Origin: Pseudomonas baetica
GTDB lineage: Bacteria; Pseudomonadota; Gammaproteobacteria; Pseudomonadales; Pseudomonadaceae
Direction of reading: 5' to 3'
DNA: 64,000 nucleotides
Assembly: GCF_002813455.1 (NCBI RefSeq)
Contig: NZ_PHHE01000001.1
Span: forward strand, 2,480,001-2,544,000
The position numbers and the translations under genes are program-made. Shown here piece by piece: positions 25,271 to 33,848 of the stretch (within the stretch, counting starts at the first letter, position 1; each line of letters opens with the position of its first letter). The notes below the pieces were generated by a model. It made no database searches. It was not told the DNA's origin and saw nothing but the letters and a program-made list of their open reading frames with translations.

Positions 25271-26620
25271 TTACAGCAGGTAAGAAAGGCCGACGGTCAG
25301 ACCGAAAGCGACCAGCGAGATCAGCGTCTCAAGCACGGTCCAGGTCTTGAACGTCTGCGCGACCGTCATGTTGAAGTATTCCTTGATCAACCAGAAGCCG
25401 CCGTCGTTGACGTGGGAAAAGATAACCGACCCGGCACCGGTCGCCAGCACCAACAGTTCGGGGTGTGGATAACCCAGACCGATGGCAACGGGCGCGACCA
25501 CGCCAGACGCCGTGGTCATCGCCACCGTGGCCGAACCGGTGGCGACCCGCATTAGCGCCGCAAACAGCCAGCCCATGATCAGCGGCGACAGGTGAAATTC
25601 GTGGGCGAGGCCGACAATCTGATCGGTCACACCGGCATCGACCAGAATCCGGTTCAGACCACCGCCCGCGCCGACCAGCAAAGTAATGCTGGCGGTCGGC
25701 GCCAGACATTCGTTGGTGAACTTGAGGATCGATTCACGGTTGAAACCCTGCGCAATCCCAAGCGTCCAGAAGCTCAGCAATGTCGCCAGCAAAAGCGCAA
25801 TCACCGAGTTGCCGATGAACAACAGGAACTGGTTGAAACCGCTGCCCGGTGTGGATATCAGGTTGGCCCAACCGCCGATCAGCATCAACACCACCGGCAA
25901 CAGAATGGTCGCCATGGTGATGCCAAAACCCGGCAGTTTGTCGCGCGGTTCGCGGTCGAGGAATTGTTTTTCCAGCGGGTTATCCGCCGGCAATTGAATA
26001 CGCGGCACGATGAATTTGGCGTACAGCGGGCCAGCGATGATTGCGGTCGGAATGCCGATGGCAATCGCATACAACAACGTCTGCCCGACCGACGCCTGAT
26101 AGGCCTGCACCGCCAGCATCGCCGCCGGGTGCGGCGGTACCAGCGCATGCACCACCGACAGCCCCGCGACCATCGGCAAACCGACCATCAGAATCGACAC
26201 GCCGACGCGCCGCGCCACGGTAAAGGCAATCGGCACCAGCAACACGAAACCGACTTCGAAGAACAGCGGCAGCCCCACCAGAAACGCGATGCAGACCATC
26301 GCCCAGTGCGCGTTCTTTTCACCAAACTTATCGATCAACGTGCGCGCCATCTGATCCGCGCCACCGGACTCGGCCATCATCTTGCCGAGCATCGTCCCCA
26401 GCGCCACCACCAGCGCAATGTGCCCGAGCGTCTTGCCGACCCCGGCCTCATACGCCCCCACCACACCCGACGGCGGCATCCCCGCCACCAGTGCCAGACC
26501 AATGGAAATCAGCGTGATGACAATGAACGGATTGAGCCGGTAACGGGCGATCAGCACGATCAAAGCAATGATGGCGACGGCGGCGTAGACCAGCAGCCAA
26601 TAGCCGAAGGAAGGCGTCAT
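25271..26620 (-). CDS. GntP-family proton-coupled permease
   Basis: A 449-residue inner-membrane transporter with about 12-14 helices. Start ATG at 26620 (MTPSFGYWLLVYAAVAI) has GGAG 8 bp ahead; the longer reading adds a hydrophilic leader without a ribosome site. GntP motifs are present: VVALGTMLGKMMAESGGADQMA, the HALVPPHPAAMLA motif (about residue 165) and MRVATGSATVAMTTASG, plus GAGSVIFSHVNDGGFWL near the end. Members import gluconate or other small acids; the operon context suggests an N-acyl-D-amino acid or related compound. It is the first gene of the operon. Confidence 0.88.
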   Translation of the reverse strand: MTPSFGYWLLVYAAVAIIALIVLIARYRLNPFIVITLISIGLALVAGMPPSGVVGAYEAGVGKTLGHIALVVALGTMLGKMMAESGGADQMARTLIDKFGEKNAHWAMVCIAFLVGLPLFFEVGFVLLVPIAFTVARRVGVSILMVGLPMVAGLSVVHALVPPHPAAMLAVQAYQASVGQTLLYAIAIGIPTAIIAGPLYAKFIVPRIQLPADNPLEKQFLDREPRDKLPGFGITMATILLPVVLMLIGGWANLISTPGSGFNQFLLFIGNSVIALLLATLLSFWTLGIAQGFNRESILKFTNECLAPTASITLLVGAGGGLNRILVDAGVTDQIVGLAHEFHLSPLIMGWLFAALMRVATGSATVAMTTASGVVAPVAIGLGYPHPELLVLATGAGSVIFSHVNDGGFWLIKEYFNMTVAQTFKTWTVLETLISLVAFGLTVGLSYLL

Positions 26621-26812
26621 GCGGTACTCCTCGCAAGGGTCACGTTCGAATGGGTTGTGAAACTCATAAATCATTTCGAGATCGAGATTTCAAACCACAT
26701 GAAAGTAATTTTCGTGGAGAGGCAAGGCGTGTCGCGGATGGATATGTCTTGTCGTGATTAATGAAAATCGTAGGCCGGGATTTACATGGCTTTTCGGTGA
26801 ACGAGAAACCAA

Positions 26813-26902
26813 TGTGGGAGCGAGCCTGCTCGCGAAGGCGACTTCACATTCAACATCTTTGCCGACTGATCCACCGCTTTCGCGAGCAAGCTCGCTCCCA
26901 CA
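26813..26902. repeat. REP pair
   Basis: TGTGGGAGCGAGCCTGCTCG (26813 onward) and the inverse CGAGCAAGCTCGCTCCCACA (to 26902). Part of the 26621-27113 gap, which otherwise holds only the gntP promoter region and the next REP pair. Confidence 0.9.
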
Positions 26903-26940
26903 GTTTTGATCGCAGTCCTCCAGACAGGATGCGCAAAACC

Positions 26941-27030
26941 TGCGGGAGCTGGCTTGCCAGCGATGATGGCTGCACATTCAACTTAAATGCTGACTGACCG
27001 ACCGCTATCGCTGGCAAGCCAGCTCCCACC
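26941..27030. repeat. REP pair, GCTGGCTTGCCAGCGATG variant
   Basis: TGCGGGAGCTGGCTTGCCAG (26941 onward) and CTGGCAAGCCAGCTCCCACC (to 27030) are inverted units of a second REP subtype, 38 bp after the preceding pair. Confidence 0.88.
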
Positions 27031-27113
27031 GGTTCGGTGTCCAGCCATACGTTATATTTTTCAAATCCAGCCAAGCGCTATACTCGCCTGACAACCTCCG
27101 CGGAGTCCCTGCC

Positions 27114-27275
27114 ATGAGCCCCACACCTCGCACCAAAAAAAAACTGACAACCGAAACGTTGATCCGCGCAGTTGCCAGTTCGACAGCCATCGAGACGGGT
27201 CAAAGCGTGGAGACCATTGAGCGCAAACTCAAACTCAGATCCAGTAAATTTCTGCATTTGTCCCTGGCCAAGTAG
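27114..27275 (+). CDS. Small basic ORF (53 residues), unknown
   Basis: ATG at 27114, GGAG 8-10 bp upstream, stop at 27273. It encodes MSPTPRTKKKLTTETLI and continues as a basic, probably helical peptide ending LHLSLAK. It is convergent with the fic gene, whose stop is 7 bp away. No family is recognised. The good ribosome site and codon use resembling neighbours support coding, but a chance ORF cannot be excluded. Known Fic antitoxins lie upstream on the same strand, so this position argues against an antitoxin role. Confidence 0.45.
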   Translation: MSPTPRTKKKLTTETLIRAVASSTAIETGQSVETIERKLKLRSSKFLHLSLAK

Positions 27276-27282
27276 CCCCGCC

Positions 27283-27900
27283 TCAAGTCCACAACGCCTG
27301 TCGTACCCAATACTCCATGGGTTCGTAGTTGCATTTCAGCCCTTGGTTGATGGCTGCAGAATAAGCCTCTTTATTCCGCTCCCAACTGCTGTAGTCCAGC
27401 GGCACGTAGCCCGCCTGCACGGCCATGACATCCGCCAGTAATCGCGACAAGCGTCCGTTACCTTCACGAAAGGGATGAATCAGGATGAACTCGACGTGCG
27501 TGACAGCAATGGCGCGAATCAGGTTCTCGTCCAGATCGGGCCGACATGGCGTGTATTTGGCAAGACAGTCCCTTTCAAATACGTCGAGCAACCGAGGAAT
27601 TTGCGGCGCAGCGGCGAAGAAAAATCCATCCTTGCCCAAATTTACCGCACGGACATCGCCCGCCCATGGATAGATGTTCCCGAGCCAGTGTCGATGCCAA
27701 TCCTTCAGATCCTGAACAGTGATTGACCGATCAGGCAAATGCTCGATGAGCACAGATTGGTAGAGCTTTTCCAACAAAACCAGCTCTGCATCATCCATGT
27801 CTTCGGGTTCGATAACTCCCAGTTTATTGCTCAGCACTTGCTCATTCGAGCCGGGCTGAAAGCTGCTTTGCGCCCCTTCTGCGTCATAACGGTTAATCAT
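27283..27900 (-). CDS. Fic-domain protein (probable AMP/NMP transferase)
   Basis: A 205-residue protein using the ATG at 27900 with AAGG directly upstream; a GTG at 27954 would add 18 residues. The catalytic motif HPFREGNGRLSR (about residue 145-156) fits the active Fic consensus HxFx(D/E)GNGRxxR completely, so AMP transfer from ATP to a target hydroxyl is expected. The preceding LKDWHRHWLGNIYPWAGDVRAVN region is the usual Fic helical core. No separate antitoxin gene is seen upstream and no clear inhibitory S/TxxxE(G/N) helix is evident in the N-terminus. AT-richer codon use than the neighbours suggests acquisition. Confidence 0.88.
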   Translation of the reverse strand: MINRYDAEGAQSSFQPGSNEQVLSNKLGVIEPEDMDDAELVLLEKLYQSVLIEHLPDRSITVQDLKDWHRHWLGNIYPWAGDVRAVNLGKDGFFFAAAPQIPRLLDVFERDCLAKYTPCRPDLDENLIRAIAVTHVEFILIHPFREGNGRLSRLLADVMAVQAGYVPLDYSSWERNKEAYSAAINQGLKCNYEPMEYWVRQALWT

Positions 27901-28040
27901 CCTTGTACCTGCTGAACTGGCAATGTTCAGAGCACCATAGGTCTGACGTGACACAAGCGCAAAGCCCGAAACGAAAACGGCTGCACGATGGCAGCCGTTC
28001 TAAAGGGTGATCACAAAGCCCGGCGGGGCTCAAACTGCAA

Positions 28041-28934
28041 TCACACCATTTCGTTACGAATCCATTCAACCACCGAGGTGCGCTTCGGCACCCAACCCAG
28101 CAGTTCGCGGGCGTGTTTGCCGCGCACTCGGCTGTTGGAGCCTAGGCCGTAGTTGGCCATTTCGTAGCCCCACTCCGCTTCGGCGTCTTTCAGTGGCCAG
28201 TCTTGTGGTTGGCCCAGGTTCAGGGCTTCGGCCATGGCGGTGGTCATGTCGATGAACGAGGCTTCGCCGCTTTCGACAAAGTAGAACGTGCCCGGGACGT
28301 TTTTGGTCAGCGCCAGCAGGTAGAGGGCGACGACGTCTTCGATGTGCACGTTGGACCAGATGTTCTGGCCTGTGCCGACATGGCGCACTACGCCGCTTTT
28401 GCGTGCTTGTTTGAGCAGTCGCGGCAATTGCACGCTGTCGCGATTGACGCCTAGACTGTGACCATAGATCAGCGTGTTGCAGATCACTGCCGAATTCACG
28501 CCGTCCTGCGCCGCGGCGAGGATCAGGTTGTCGATGGCCACGCGGGCGGCCTTGTCGACGGTCGGCTCCGGCAGGTTGTCTTCGAAATAGATGACGTCGC
28601 TGGACTTGCCGCCGGATGCATCGCCAACAATGCTCGAACCGCTGGTGTGCAGGAATACTTTGTTGGAACCGCGCAAGGCATCAAGCAACGCTTCAACTGC
28701 ACCGCGATGGTCGCTGCTGGCGGCGTTGATCACCGCATCGGCAGCGCGGGCCTGTTCGGCGAGCAGGGCTTTGTCATCAAGGGTGCCGATGAGCGCAGTC
28801 ATGCCGAGCGCTTTCAGTTCTTCAGCCTGTTCGACGCTGCGCACCAGGCCTGTGACTTTGTGCCCGGCCTTGACCAGACCGGTAGCGATCGAGCCGCCGA
28901 TAAAACCGGCAGCGCCGGTGACGAATACGTTCAT
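28041..28934 (-). CDS. NAD-dependent epimerase/dehydratase-type SDR protein
   Basis: A 297-residue extended-SDR protein. Start ATG at 28934 (MNVFVTGAAGFIGGSIATGLV) with GGGAG upstream; the nucleotide motif TGAAGFIG is at residues 6-13. The domain continues with DAVINAASSD and HTSGSSIVGD; the usual YxxxK is replaced by a weaker pattern around ICNTLIYG, as in atypical or NmrA-like members. It has no operon partner; a LysR gene (29949 to 29038) on the same strand precedes it. Substrate unknown; quinone or carbonyl reduction is possible. Confidence 0.82.
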   Translation of the reverse strand: MNVFVTGAAGFIGGSIATGLVKAGHKVTGLVRSVEQAEELKALGMTALIGTLDDKALLAEQARAADAVINAASSDHRGAVEALLDALRGSNKVFLHTSGSSIVGDASGGKSSDVIYFEDNLPEPTVDKAARVAIDNLILAAAQDGVNSAVICNTLIYGHSLGVNRDSVQLPRLLKQARKSGVVRHVGTGQNIWSNVHIEDVVALYLLALTKNVPGTFYFVESGEASFIDMTTAMAEALNLGQPQDWPLKDAEAEWGYEMANYGLGSNSRVRGKHARELLGWVPKRTSVVEWIRNEMV

Positions 28935-29037
28935 GGAATAACTCCCTGCGTGAATAAGTGATGGGACGAGTATCGGCCTGTGGATCCGAGGGAAAAACCC
29001 GCCCTCGCCCAATTCACTCTTGCGCAGAGATCACGAA

Positions 29038-29949
29038 TCAGCCCTTGAAGTCGGCGCTGGCGTAGGCCGCGAGTTTGCTCTGGATGAAGTCGAGGAAGCA
29101 CTGAATGCGCAGCGCCAGTTGCGAATTACGGTAGTACACGGCGTTGATCGGTTGGCGATAACCGCTGTTGAATTCCGCCAACACGACCTGCAAACGCCCG
29201 GCGCGAATGTCGTCGATGGTCATGAAGTGCGACAGGCAGGCGATGCCTTGCCCTTCCAGCGCCAGGTGCCGCACGGTCTCGCCGCTGGAGGCGCTGATGG
29301 CCGCGGTGATCGGCCAGCGATCACCGTGCACATAGCGCAGCGGCCATTGGTTGAGGCCTTCGTTCTGGGTGAAGCCGAGCAAGGTGTGTTCGCTGAGGTC
29401 AGCCACTTGCTGCGGCGTGCCGTGTTTTTTCAGATACGCGGGACTGGCGACGATCAGCAGCGGACTGCAACCGAGCGAACGTGCGTGCAACGTGGAATCG
29501 GCGAGGGTGCCGATACGGATGGCGATATCGGTGCTTTGTTCCAGCAAGTCAATGATCAGGTCATTGCTGTTGAGTTCGAGCTGGATGTCCGGGTAGAGCC
29601 GGCGGAATTCGTCGATGTACGGGACAACGGCGTGGAGCATGAATGGCGATGCGGCGTTGATCCGCAAGCGCCCGGACGGGGTTTGCTGGCGCGAGGACAG
29701 CCGCTCTTCGAGTTGCTCCATCTGGTCGAGAATCAGCTTGGCCTGTTCGAAGAAATACTTGCCCTCCTCGGTCAGGTCCATGCGCCGCGTGGTGCGGTTG
29801 ATCAGCGTGGTATCAAGCTTGGCTTCCAGCCGCGACAGCGTGCGACTGACCGCCGACGGCGTCTGCCCGACCTGCTCGGCAGCAGCGGAAATCGAACCGC
29901 ACTCGATCACACAGACGAAAATCTGCAACTCATCGGATCTGGCTTTCAC
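29038..29949 (-). CDS. LysR-family regulator
   Basis: A 303-residue LTTR. The start chosen is GTG at 29949, 5 bp after AGAGGA; the in-frame TTG at 29973 has no ribosome site. N-terminal HTH: DELQIFVCVIECGSISAAAEQVGQTPSAVSRTLSRLEAKL. The effector domain has SPFMLHAVVPYIDEFRRLYPDIQLEL and a C-terminal AVYYRNSQLALRIQCFLDFI, closest to the AaeR/DsdC-like CrgA group that often controls nearby quinone reductases and SDR enzymes. It lies between the SDR gene and mdaB, either of which may be its target. Confidence 0.88.
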   Translation of the reverse strand: MKARSDELQIFVCVIECGSISAAAEQVGQTPSAVSRTLSRLEAKLDTTLINRTTRRMDLTEEGKYFFEQAKLILDQMEQLEERLSSRQQTPSGRLRINAASPFMLHAVVPYIDEFRRLYPDIQLELNSNDLIIDLLEQSTDIAIRIGTLADSTLHARSLGCSPLLIVASPAYLKKHGTPQQVADLSEHTLLGFTQNEGLNQWPLRYVHGDRWPITAAISASSGETVRHLALEGQGIACLSHFMTIDDIRAGRLQVVLAEFNSGYRQPINAVYYRNSQLALRIQCFLDFIQSKLAAYASADFKG

Positions 29950-29971
29950 GGGTGTCCTCTTTGAAATCGCC

Positions 29972-30043
29972 AAGATCGCAGCCTTCGGCAGCTCCTACAG
30001 TGAAATGCGTTCCCCTGTAGGAGCTGCCGAAGGCTGCGATCTT
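29972..30043. repeat. Perfect 29-bp inverted repeat of the GATCGCAGCCTTCGGC type
   Basis: Arms 29972-30000 and 30015-30043 are exact inverses with a 14-bp loop, the same family as 22847-22922. It lies between mdaB and the LysR gene and can terminate mdaB transcription. Confidence 0.95.
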
Positions 30044-30076
30044 TTGCTGTTACAACCGATAGTAGCCCGAAACCAC

Positions 30077-30667
30077 TCAAGCCTTGAGGCCAAACACCTC
30101 GCTCAAATGCTGCTCGTAGCGCGCCACATCATTTTCGATGTTCGGGCGTTTCATCACGTCCACACAGAGGAAGGTCGGCAAAGCAGTCATGCCCAAAAAT
30201 TCATTAGCCTTGTGAAACGGGAAGTACACCGCGTCGACGCCTTTGGCTTCGAAGAAATCATTCGGATCATCGAAGGCTTGCTGCGGCGCGTTCCAGGTCA
30301 GCGACAGCATGTATTGCTTGCCCTGAATCAGACCGCCGCTGCCGTACTTCTGCGAGGCATCGGAACGGGTACGACCATCGCTGGCATAGAGGCTGCCGTG
30401 GCCTTCGGTGAAGACTTCGTCGAGGTACTTTTTTACCGTCCACGGCGCGCCCATCCACCAGCCCGGCATCTGATAAATGATCACGTCGGCCCAGAGAAAT
30501 TTCGCCACTTCTGCGGCGACGTCATAGCCCTCGTCGATGAAAGTGGTTTTGACGTCGACACCGCCACGATCCAGCACGCTCAGCGCGGCCTCATGCAGGG
30601 TGGTGTTGTAGCGACCGTCGGAGTGGGCGAACTTTTTACCGCCATTGAGCAACAGCACTTTTTTCAT
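30077..30667 (-). CDS. mdaB: MdaB-like NAD(P)H quinone reductase
   Basis: A 196-residue flavodoxin-fold enzyme. MdaB reduces quinones by two electrons using NADPH and FAD. Visible motifs: LLLNGGKKFAHSDGRYN at the N-terminus, IYQMPGWWMGAPWTVKKYLDEVFTEGHG in the flavin/quinone site and the C-terminal FLCVDVMKRPNIENDVARYEQHL. Length is that of E. coli MdaB (193). A YgiN-like monooxygenase gene lies divergently 184 bp away; in E. coli mdaB and ygiN form one operon working on quinol/quinone cycling, so the pairing is kept here in another arrangement. Confidence 0.88.
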   Translation of the reverse strand: MKKVLLLNGGKKFAHSDGRYNTTLHEAALSVLDRGGVDVKTTFIDEGYDVAAEVAKFLWADVIIYQMPGWWMGAPWTVKKYLDEVFTEGHGSLYASDGRTRSDASQKYGSGGLIQGKQYMLSLTWNAPQQAFDDPNDFFEAKGVDAVYFPFHKANEFLGMTALPTFLCVDVMKRPNIENDVARYEQHLSEVFGLKA

Positions 30668-30851
30668 GAGAAAGCCTCGGCGCAGCCCTTGGGCTGGATG
30701 GAGAAGGGAAAATTGAATGGCCGCAGATTAACGATCCGCCTCACGCGGAATAAGCCAGGGTTGCGCAAAATACATTTGAGTAAAACGCACGAATCGACAG
30801 TGGATTGTTGCCGTAGCATCCGCAGCCATCTGAATCCGAGGAGTTGTTGTG

Positions 30852-31166
30852 ATGAGTGAACGCCAGGGTTTCATCCTGCACGCCAAGACCCGCCCGGAAA
30901 AAGCCGAGGCTTTCGAAGCGCTGTTTCGCGCCTATGTCGAGCCGAGTCGCGCCGAACCGGGCTGCATCGAGTACCACATGCTGCGCGATAAAGAAGATCC
31001 GACGCTGTTCATCTTCTACGAGATCTGGGAATCCCAGGCCCATCTCGATGTGCATTCGGCGCTGCCGCACATGAAGCAGTTTTTCGAGCAGCGCATGGAC
31101 TATCTGGAGCGCGACTTCGATATCCGCCTGATCGACATGCTCAGCGAAGCATCGGCTAACCGCTGA
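30852..31166 (+). CDS. YgiN-like antibiotic biosynthesis monooxygenase (quinol monooxygenase)
   Basis: A 104-residue ABM-domain protein that forms a ferredoxin-like dimer. Start ATG at 30852 with GAGGAG 8 bp ahead; a GTG directly before it is in frame. The domain shows the typical order: GFILHAKTRPEKAEAFEALF, PSRAEPGCIEYHMLRDKEDPTLFIFYEIWESQAHLDVH and a final helix HMKQFFEQRMDYLE. E. coli YgiN converts menadiol to menadione with MdaB as its partner. Its last 11 bases overlap the end of the convergent TSUP transporter gene. Confidence 0.85.
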   Translation: MSERQGFILHAKTRPEKAEAFEALFRAYVEPSRAEPGCIEYHMLRDKEDPTLFIFYEIWESQAHLDVHSALPHMKQFFEQRMDYLERDFDIRLIDMLSEASANR

Positions 31167-31920
31167 TCAGCAAGTGGGCGCCGAGCGCGCCCAGACCGAC
31201 GAAGAACACGCGCTTGAATAGGATGGCGCTGATTCGCTGCCGCAGCCATTGGCCGAGCAGCATGCCGAGTACGGCCGGAATCAGCGCCAGCAGCGAGGCA
31301 CTCAACTCGCCGCCACCAAGGGCGTCGCGCCAGAACAGGCCGCCGGCCAGCGCCAGGGTCGAAACGGTGAAGGACAGGCCGAGCGCTTGCACCAGTTCAT
31401 CGCGACTTAAATTGAGCGCCTGCATATACGGCACGGCCGGGATGACAAACACGCCAGTGGCCGACGTAATAGCGCCAGTGATGACACCGCAGACCGGGCC
31501 AAGCCAGGGTTCATGGCGAGGCTTGATGTGCAGCGTCGGCAGGAACAATCCGCTCAACGCATACAGCAACAGCGCCGCGCCCAGTCCGCGCACCACCCAA
31601 TGTCCGCCCGCCATGCCGATCCACAATGTGCCGACGCCGGTGCCGAGGAAGATCATCAGCAGCATCGGCCACAGGCGTTTGATCAGCCCTTTCAAATGAC
31701 CACCGAATGCCAGTTGCCACAGGTTGGTCAGTGTTGCCGGGATGATCAGTAACGCCGCTGCCTGCGAAGGTGCCATAGCCAGACCGAGCAGGCCCATGGC
31801 AACGGTGGGCAGGCCGAGGCCGATGATGCCTTTGACCAGACCGGCCAGGATGAAAGTGGCGATCACCAGTAACGAAAGGGCCAGGCCGAGGTTTTGGTAG
31901 AAATCTGCGAGTGTGTTCAT
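31156..31920 (-). CDS. TSUP (TauE/SafE) family membrane permease
   Basis: A 254-residue protein with eight predicted helices in two repeats. The repeat signatures are ILAGLVKGIIGLGLPTVAMGLL (about 23-44) and VCGVITGAITSATGVFVIPAVPYMQAL (about 135-160), both typical of the TSUP family that exports sulfite, sulfoacetate or other small organic anions. It is divergent from a LysR gene at 32137, which probably regulates it. Substrate unknown. Confidence 0.87.
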   Translation of the reverse strand: MNTLADFYQNLGLALSLLVIATFILAGLVKGIIGLGLPTVAMGLLGLAMAPSQAAALLIIPATLTNLWQLAFGGHLKGLIKRLWPMLLMIFLGTGVGTLWIGMAGGHWVVRGLGAALLLYALSGLFLPTLHIKPRHEPWLGPVCGVITGAITSATGVFVIPAVPYMQALNLSRDELVQALGLSFTVSTLALAGGLFWRDALGGGELSASLLALIPAVLGMLLGQWLRQRISAILFKRVFFVGLGALGAHLLISG

Positions 31921-32018
31921 GGCGCTAATGTGCGCCGGTCGAGGGCGGTTGAAAATCTGCCATATACTGAGGAAGCCTCTCTTTTAACAAGAGGCTGATA
32001 TTTTCATTAGGCGACTGC

Positions 32019-32101
32019 CCCCTTCGCGAGCAGGCTCGCTCCCACATTGGATGGGTGTCGTACACAATTCCCCTGTGGGAGCGAGCCTGCTCGCGAAGGG
32101 G
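32019..32101. repeat. REP pair
   Basis: CCCCTTCGCGAGCAGGCTCG (32019 onward) and CGAGCCTGCTCGCGAAGGGG (to 32101) form an almost perfect inverted pair in the gap between the TSUP gene and its divergent regulator, an unusual place for a REP because it separates two promoters. Confidence 0.9.
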
Positions 32102-32136
32102 CCAGCCCAAACCCACTAAAACCAGAGGCCACCCTC

Positions 32137-33018
32137 ATGCACTTCGACCTCACCGACCTGCGCCTCTACCTGCACATCCTCGACACCGGCAACATCACCG
32201 CCGGCGCAGCCCGCAGCCATTTATCCCTGGCCGCCGCCAGCGCCAGAATCCGCGCCATGGAAGCCTCGCTTGGCGTCGATTTTCTTGAGCGCGGCCGCCG
32301 TGGCGTCACACCGACGGCCGCCGGAAAGGCGCTGGCCCAGCACGCGCGCATCCTCCTGCAACAGGCCGAGCGCCTGCAGCAGGATCTGGCCGACTATGCC
32401 CAAGGCGTCAAAGGTCAGGTGCGTTTGCTGTGCAACACCACGGCGATCACCGAATACCTGCCGGAAGTACTCGCGGACTTCCTGCGCGATCATCCCAATC
32501 TCGACATCGACTTGCAGGAACTGCCCAGCGCGCGCATCACTCACGCCTTGCGCCAGGGCGCGGCGGACCTGGGGATCGTCTCCGATGCGGTCGACACCCA
32601 CGGCCTGCAAACCCGACCCTTTCGCGACGATCCATTGGTGCTGATCCTGCCCCCCGAGCATGTTTTGGCGAGTCAGGCGTCGCTGACGTTTGGTGAAACC
32701 CTGGCGCACGACTACGTGGCGCTTGGCAGCCACAGCGCGCTGGCGATTCACTTGGAGGAACAAGCGCTGCACATCGGCCAGCGCATGTCGATCCGGATCC
32801 GTGCCGATGGCTTCGAGGCCGTCATGCGCATGGTGGCGCGAGGTGCGGGGCTGGCCATCGTGCCCAAGGTGGCCATCGAGCGCTGGGCGGCGGTGCACTC
32901 GATAACGTGCCGGCCGCTGGACGAAGTCTGGGCGCATCGCACTCTGCAATTGTGCGCGCGGGACTTCGACCACCTGCCCGGTTACGCCCGGGCCTTGTTT
33001 GATGCGCTGGTGCCTTGA
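32137..33018 (+). CDS. LysR-family regulator, divergent from the TSUP permease
   Basis: A 293-residue LTTR. Start ATG at 32137 (MHFDLTDLRLYLHILDTGNIT) with AGAGG upstream; the longer frame runs through the REP and is rejected. The HTH is AGAARSHLSLAAASARIRAMEASLGVDFL. The effector domain (ITEYLPEVLADFLRDHPNLDIDLQE, GAGLAIVPKVAIERW) fits the CysL/AllS-like group found next to TauE/SafE permeases. Its stop codon overlaps the -35 element of the next gene's promoter. Confidence 0.88.
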   Translation: MHFDLTDLRLYLHILDTGNITAGAARSHLSLAAASARIRAMEASLGVDFLERGRRGVTPTAAGKALAQHARILLQQAERLQQDLADYAQGVKGQVRLLCNTTAITEYLPEVLADFLRDHPNLDIDLQELPSARITHALRQGAADLGIVSDAVDTHGLQTRPFRDDPLVLILPPEHVLASQASLTFGETLAHDYVALGSHSALAIHLEEQALHIGQRMSIRIRADGFEAVMRMVARGAGLAIVPKVAIERWAAVHSITCRPLDEVWAHRTLQLCARDFDHLPGYARALFDALVP

Positions 33019-33046
33019 CTCTACCGCTAGGGGCAGACTCTATCCT
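33015..33046 (+). promoter_or_regulatory. MerR-type promoter of the oxidoreductase gene
   Basis: TTGACT (33015-33020), a 20-bp spacer CTACCGCTAGGGGCAGACTC, and TATCCT (33041-33046). The long spacer with a dyad-like centre is the mark of promoters activated by MerR-family proteins. The spacer matches that of the promoter at 49103-49134 at 14 of 20 positions. Confidence 0.65.
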
Positions 33047-33073
33047 GTGCGCTTCATTTCAGGAGTACACACA

Positions 33074-33649
33074 ATGAGCAAACGAATGCTCGTGATACTG
33101 GGTCACCCCTCCACCGACAGCTTTTGCGGGGCATTGAGTGAGACTTACGTTCAGGCCGCCAAGGACGCCGGGCATGACGTGCGGCTGCTGCGTCTGGATG
33201 CGCTGGAGTTCGACCCGGTCCTGCACGAAGGCTACAACAAGGTGCAGCCACTGGAGCCGGACCTGCTGCAAGCGCAGGCCGATATCACCTGGGCCGAGCA
33301 CCTGACATTCGTCTATCCGATCTGGTGGGGCGGGATTCCGGCGCTGTTGAAAGGCTTCGTCGACCGGATTTTCCTGCCGGGTTTCGCCTTCAAATATCGC
33401 GAAGGCAAAGCCTTCCCCGACAAGCTGCTCAAGGGCCGCACCGCGCATTTGCTGGTGACCATGGACACGCCGTACTGGTACTACAAATGGATCTATGGGA
33501 TGCCGGGGCTGAATCAGATGCGCAAGACCACGCTGGAATTCTGCGGCATCAAGCCACTGAAGACGCTGACCTTCGGGCCGATCCTTGGCTCCAAGCCAAA
33601 CCAGCGCGATGCCTGGCTGGAAAAGGCGCGCGTGACCGCCGCCGTCTAG
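33074..33649 (+). CDS. NAD(P)H-dependent flavodoxin-fold oxidoreductase
   Basis: A 191-residue quinone-reductase-like protein. Start ATG at 33074 with AGGAG 8 bp upstream. Features: VILGHPSTDSFCGALSETYVQAAKDAGHDVRLLRL, the flavin-site motif FVYPIWWGGIPALLKGFVDRIFLPGFAFKY and a C-terminal FGPILGSKPNQRDAWLEKA. It belongs to the YwrO/KefF/NQO1-like family that reduces quinones or nitro compounds with NAD(P)H. It is followed by a merR gene, and its promoter is of MerR type, so induction by that regulator is likely. Confidence 0.87.
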   Translation: MSKRMLVILGHPSTDSFCGALSETYVQAAKDAGHDVRLLRLDALEFDPVLHEGYNKVQPLEPDLLQAQADITWAEHLTFVYPIWWGGIPALLKGFVDRIFLPGFAFKYREGKAFPDKLLKGRTAHLLVTMDTPYWYYKWIYGMPGLNQMRKTTLEFCGIKPLKTLTFGPILGSKPNQRDAWLEKARVTAAV

Positions 33650-33848
33650 GGTTTTCCAGCCGCCTCAACTGACGGCGCACCCGCCGCCGTCAGTGCCTCT
33701 TCGGGTTCCCTTCACGAGCCCGTCCGTCGCCTGTGCACGTCATTTACGCGCAGTTGCAATTTTCCGATGGTATTGGACATATAATCGCCGCCGATCCGGC
33801 ATGACGCCTGATCGCGCTACGCTATGTTTGACCATCGAGACGGACCTT

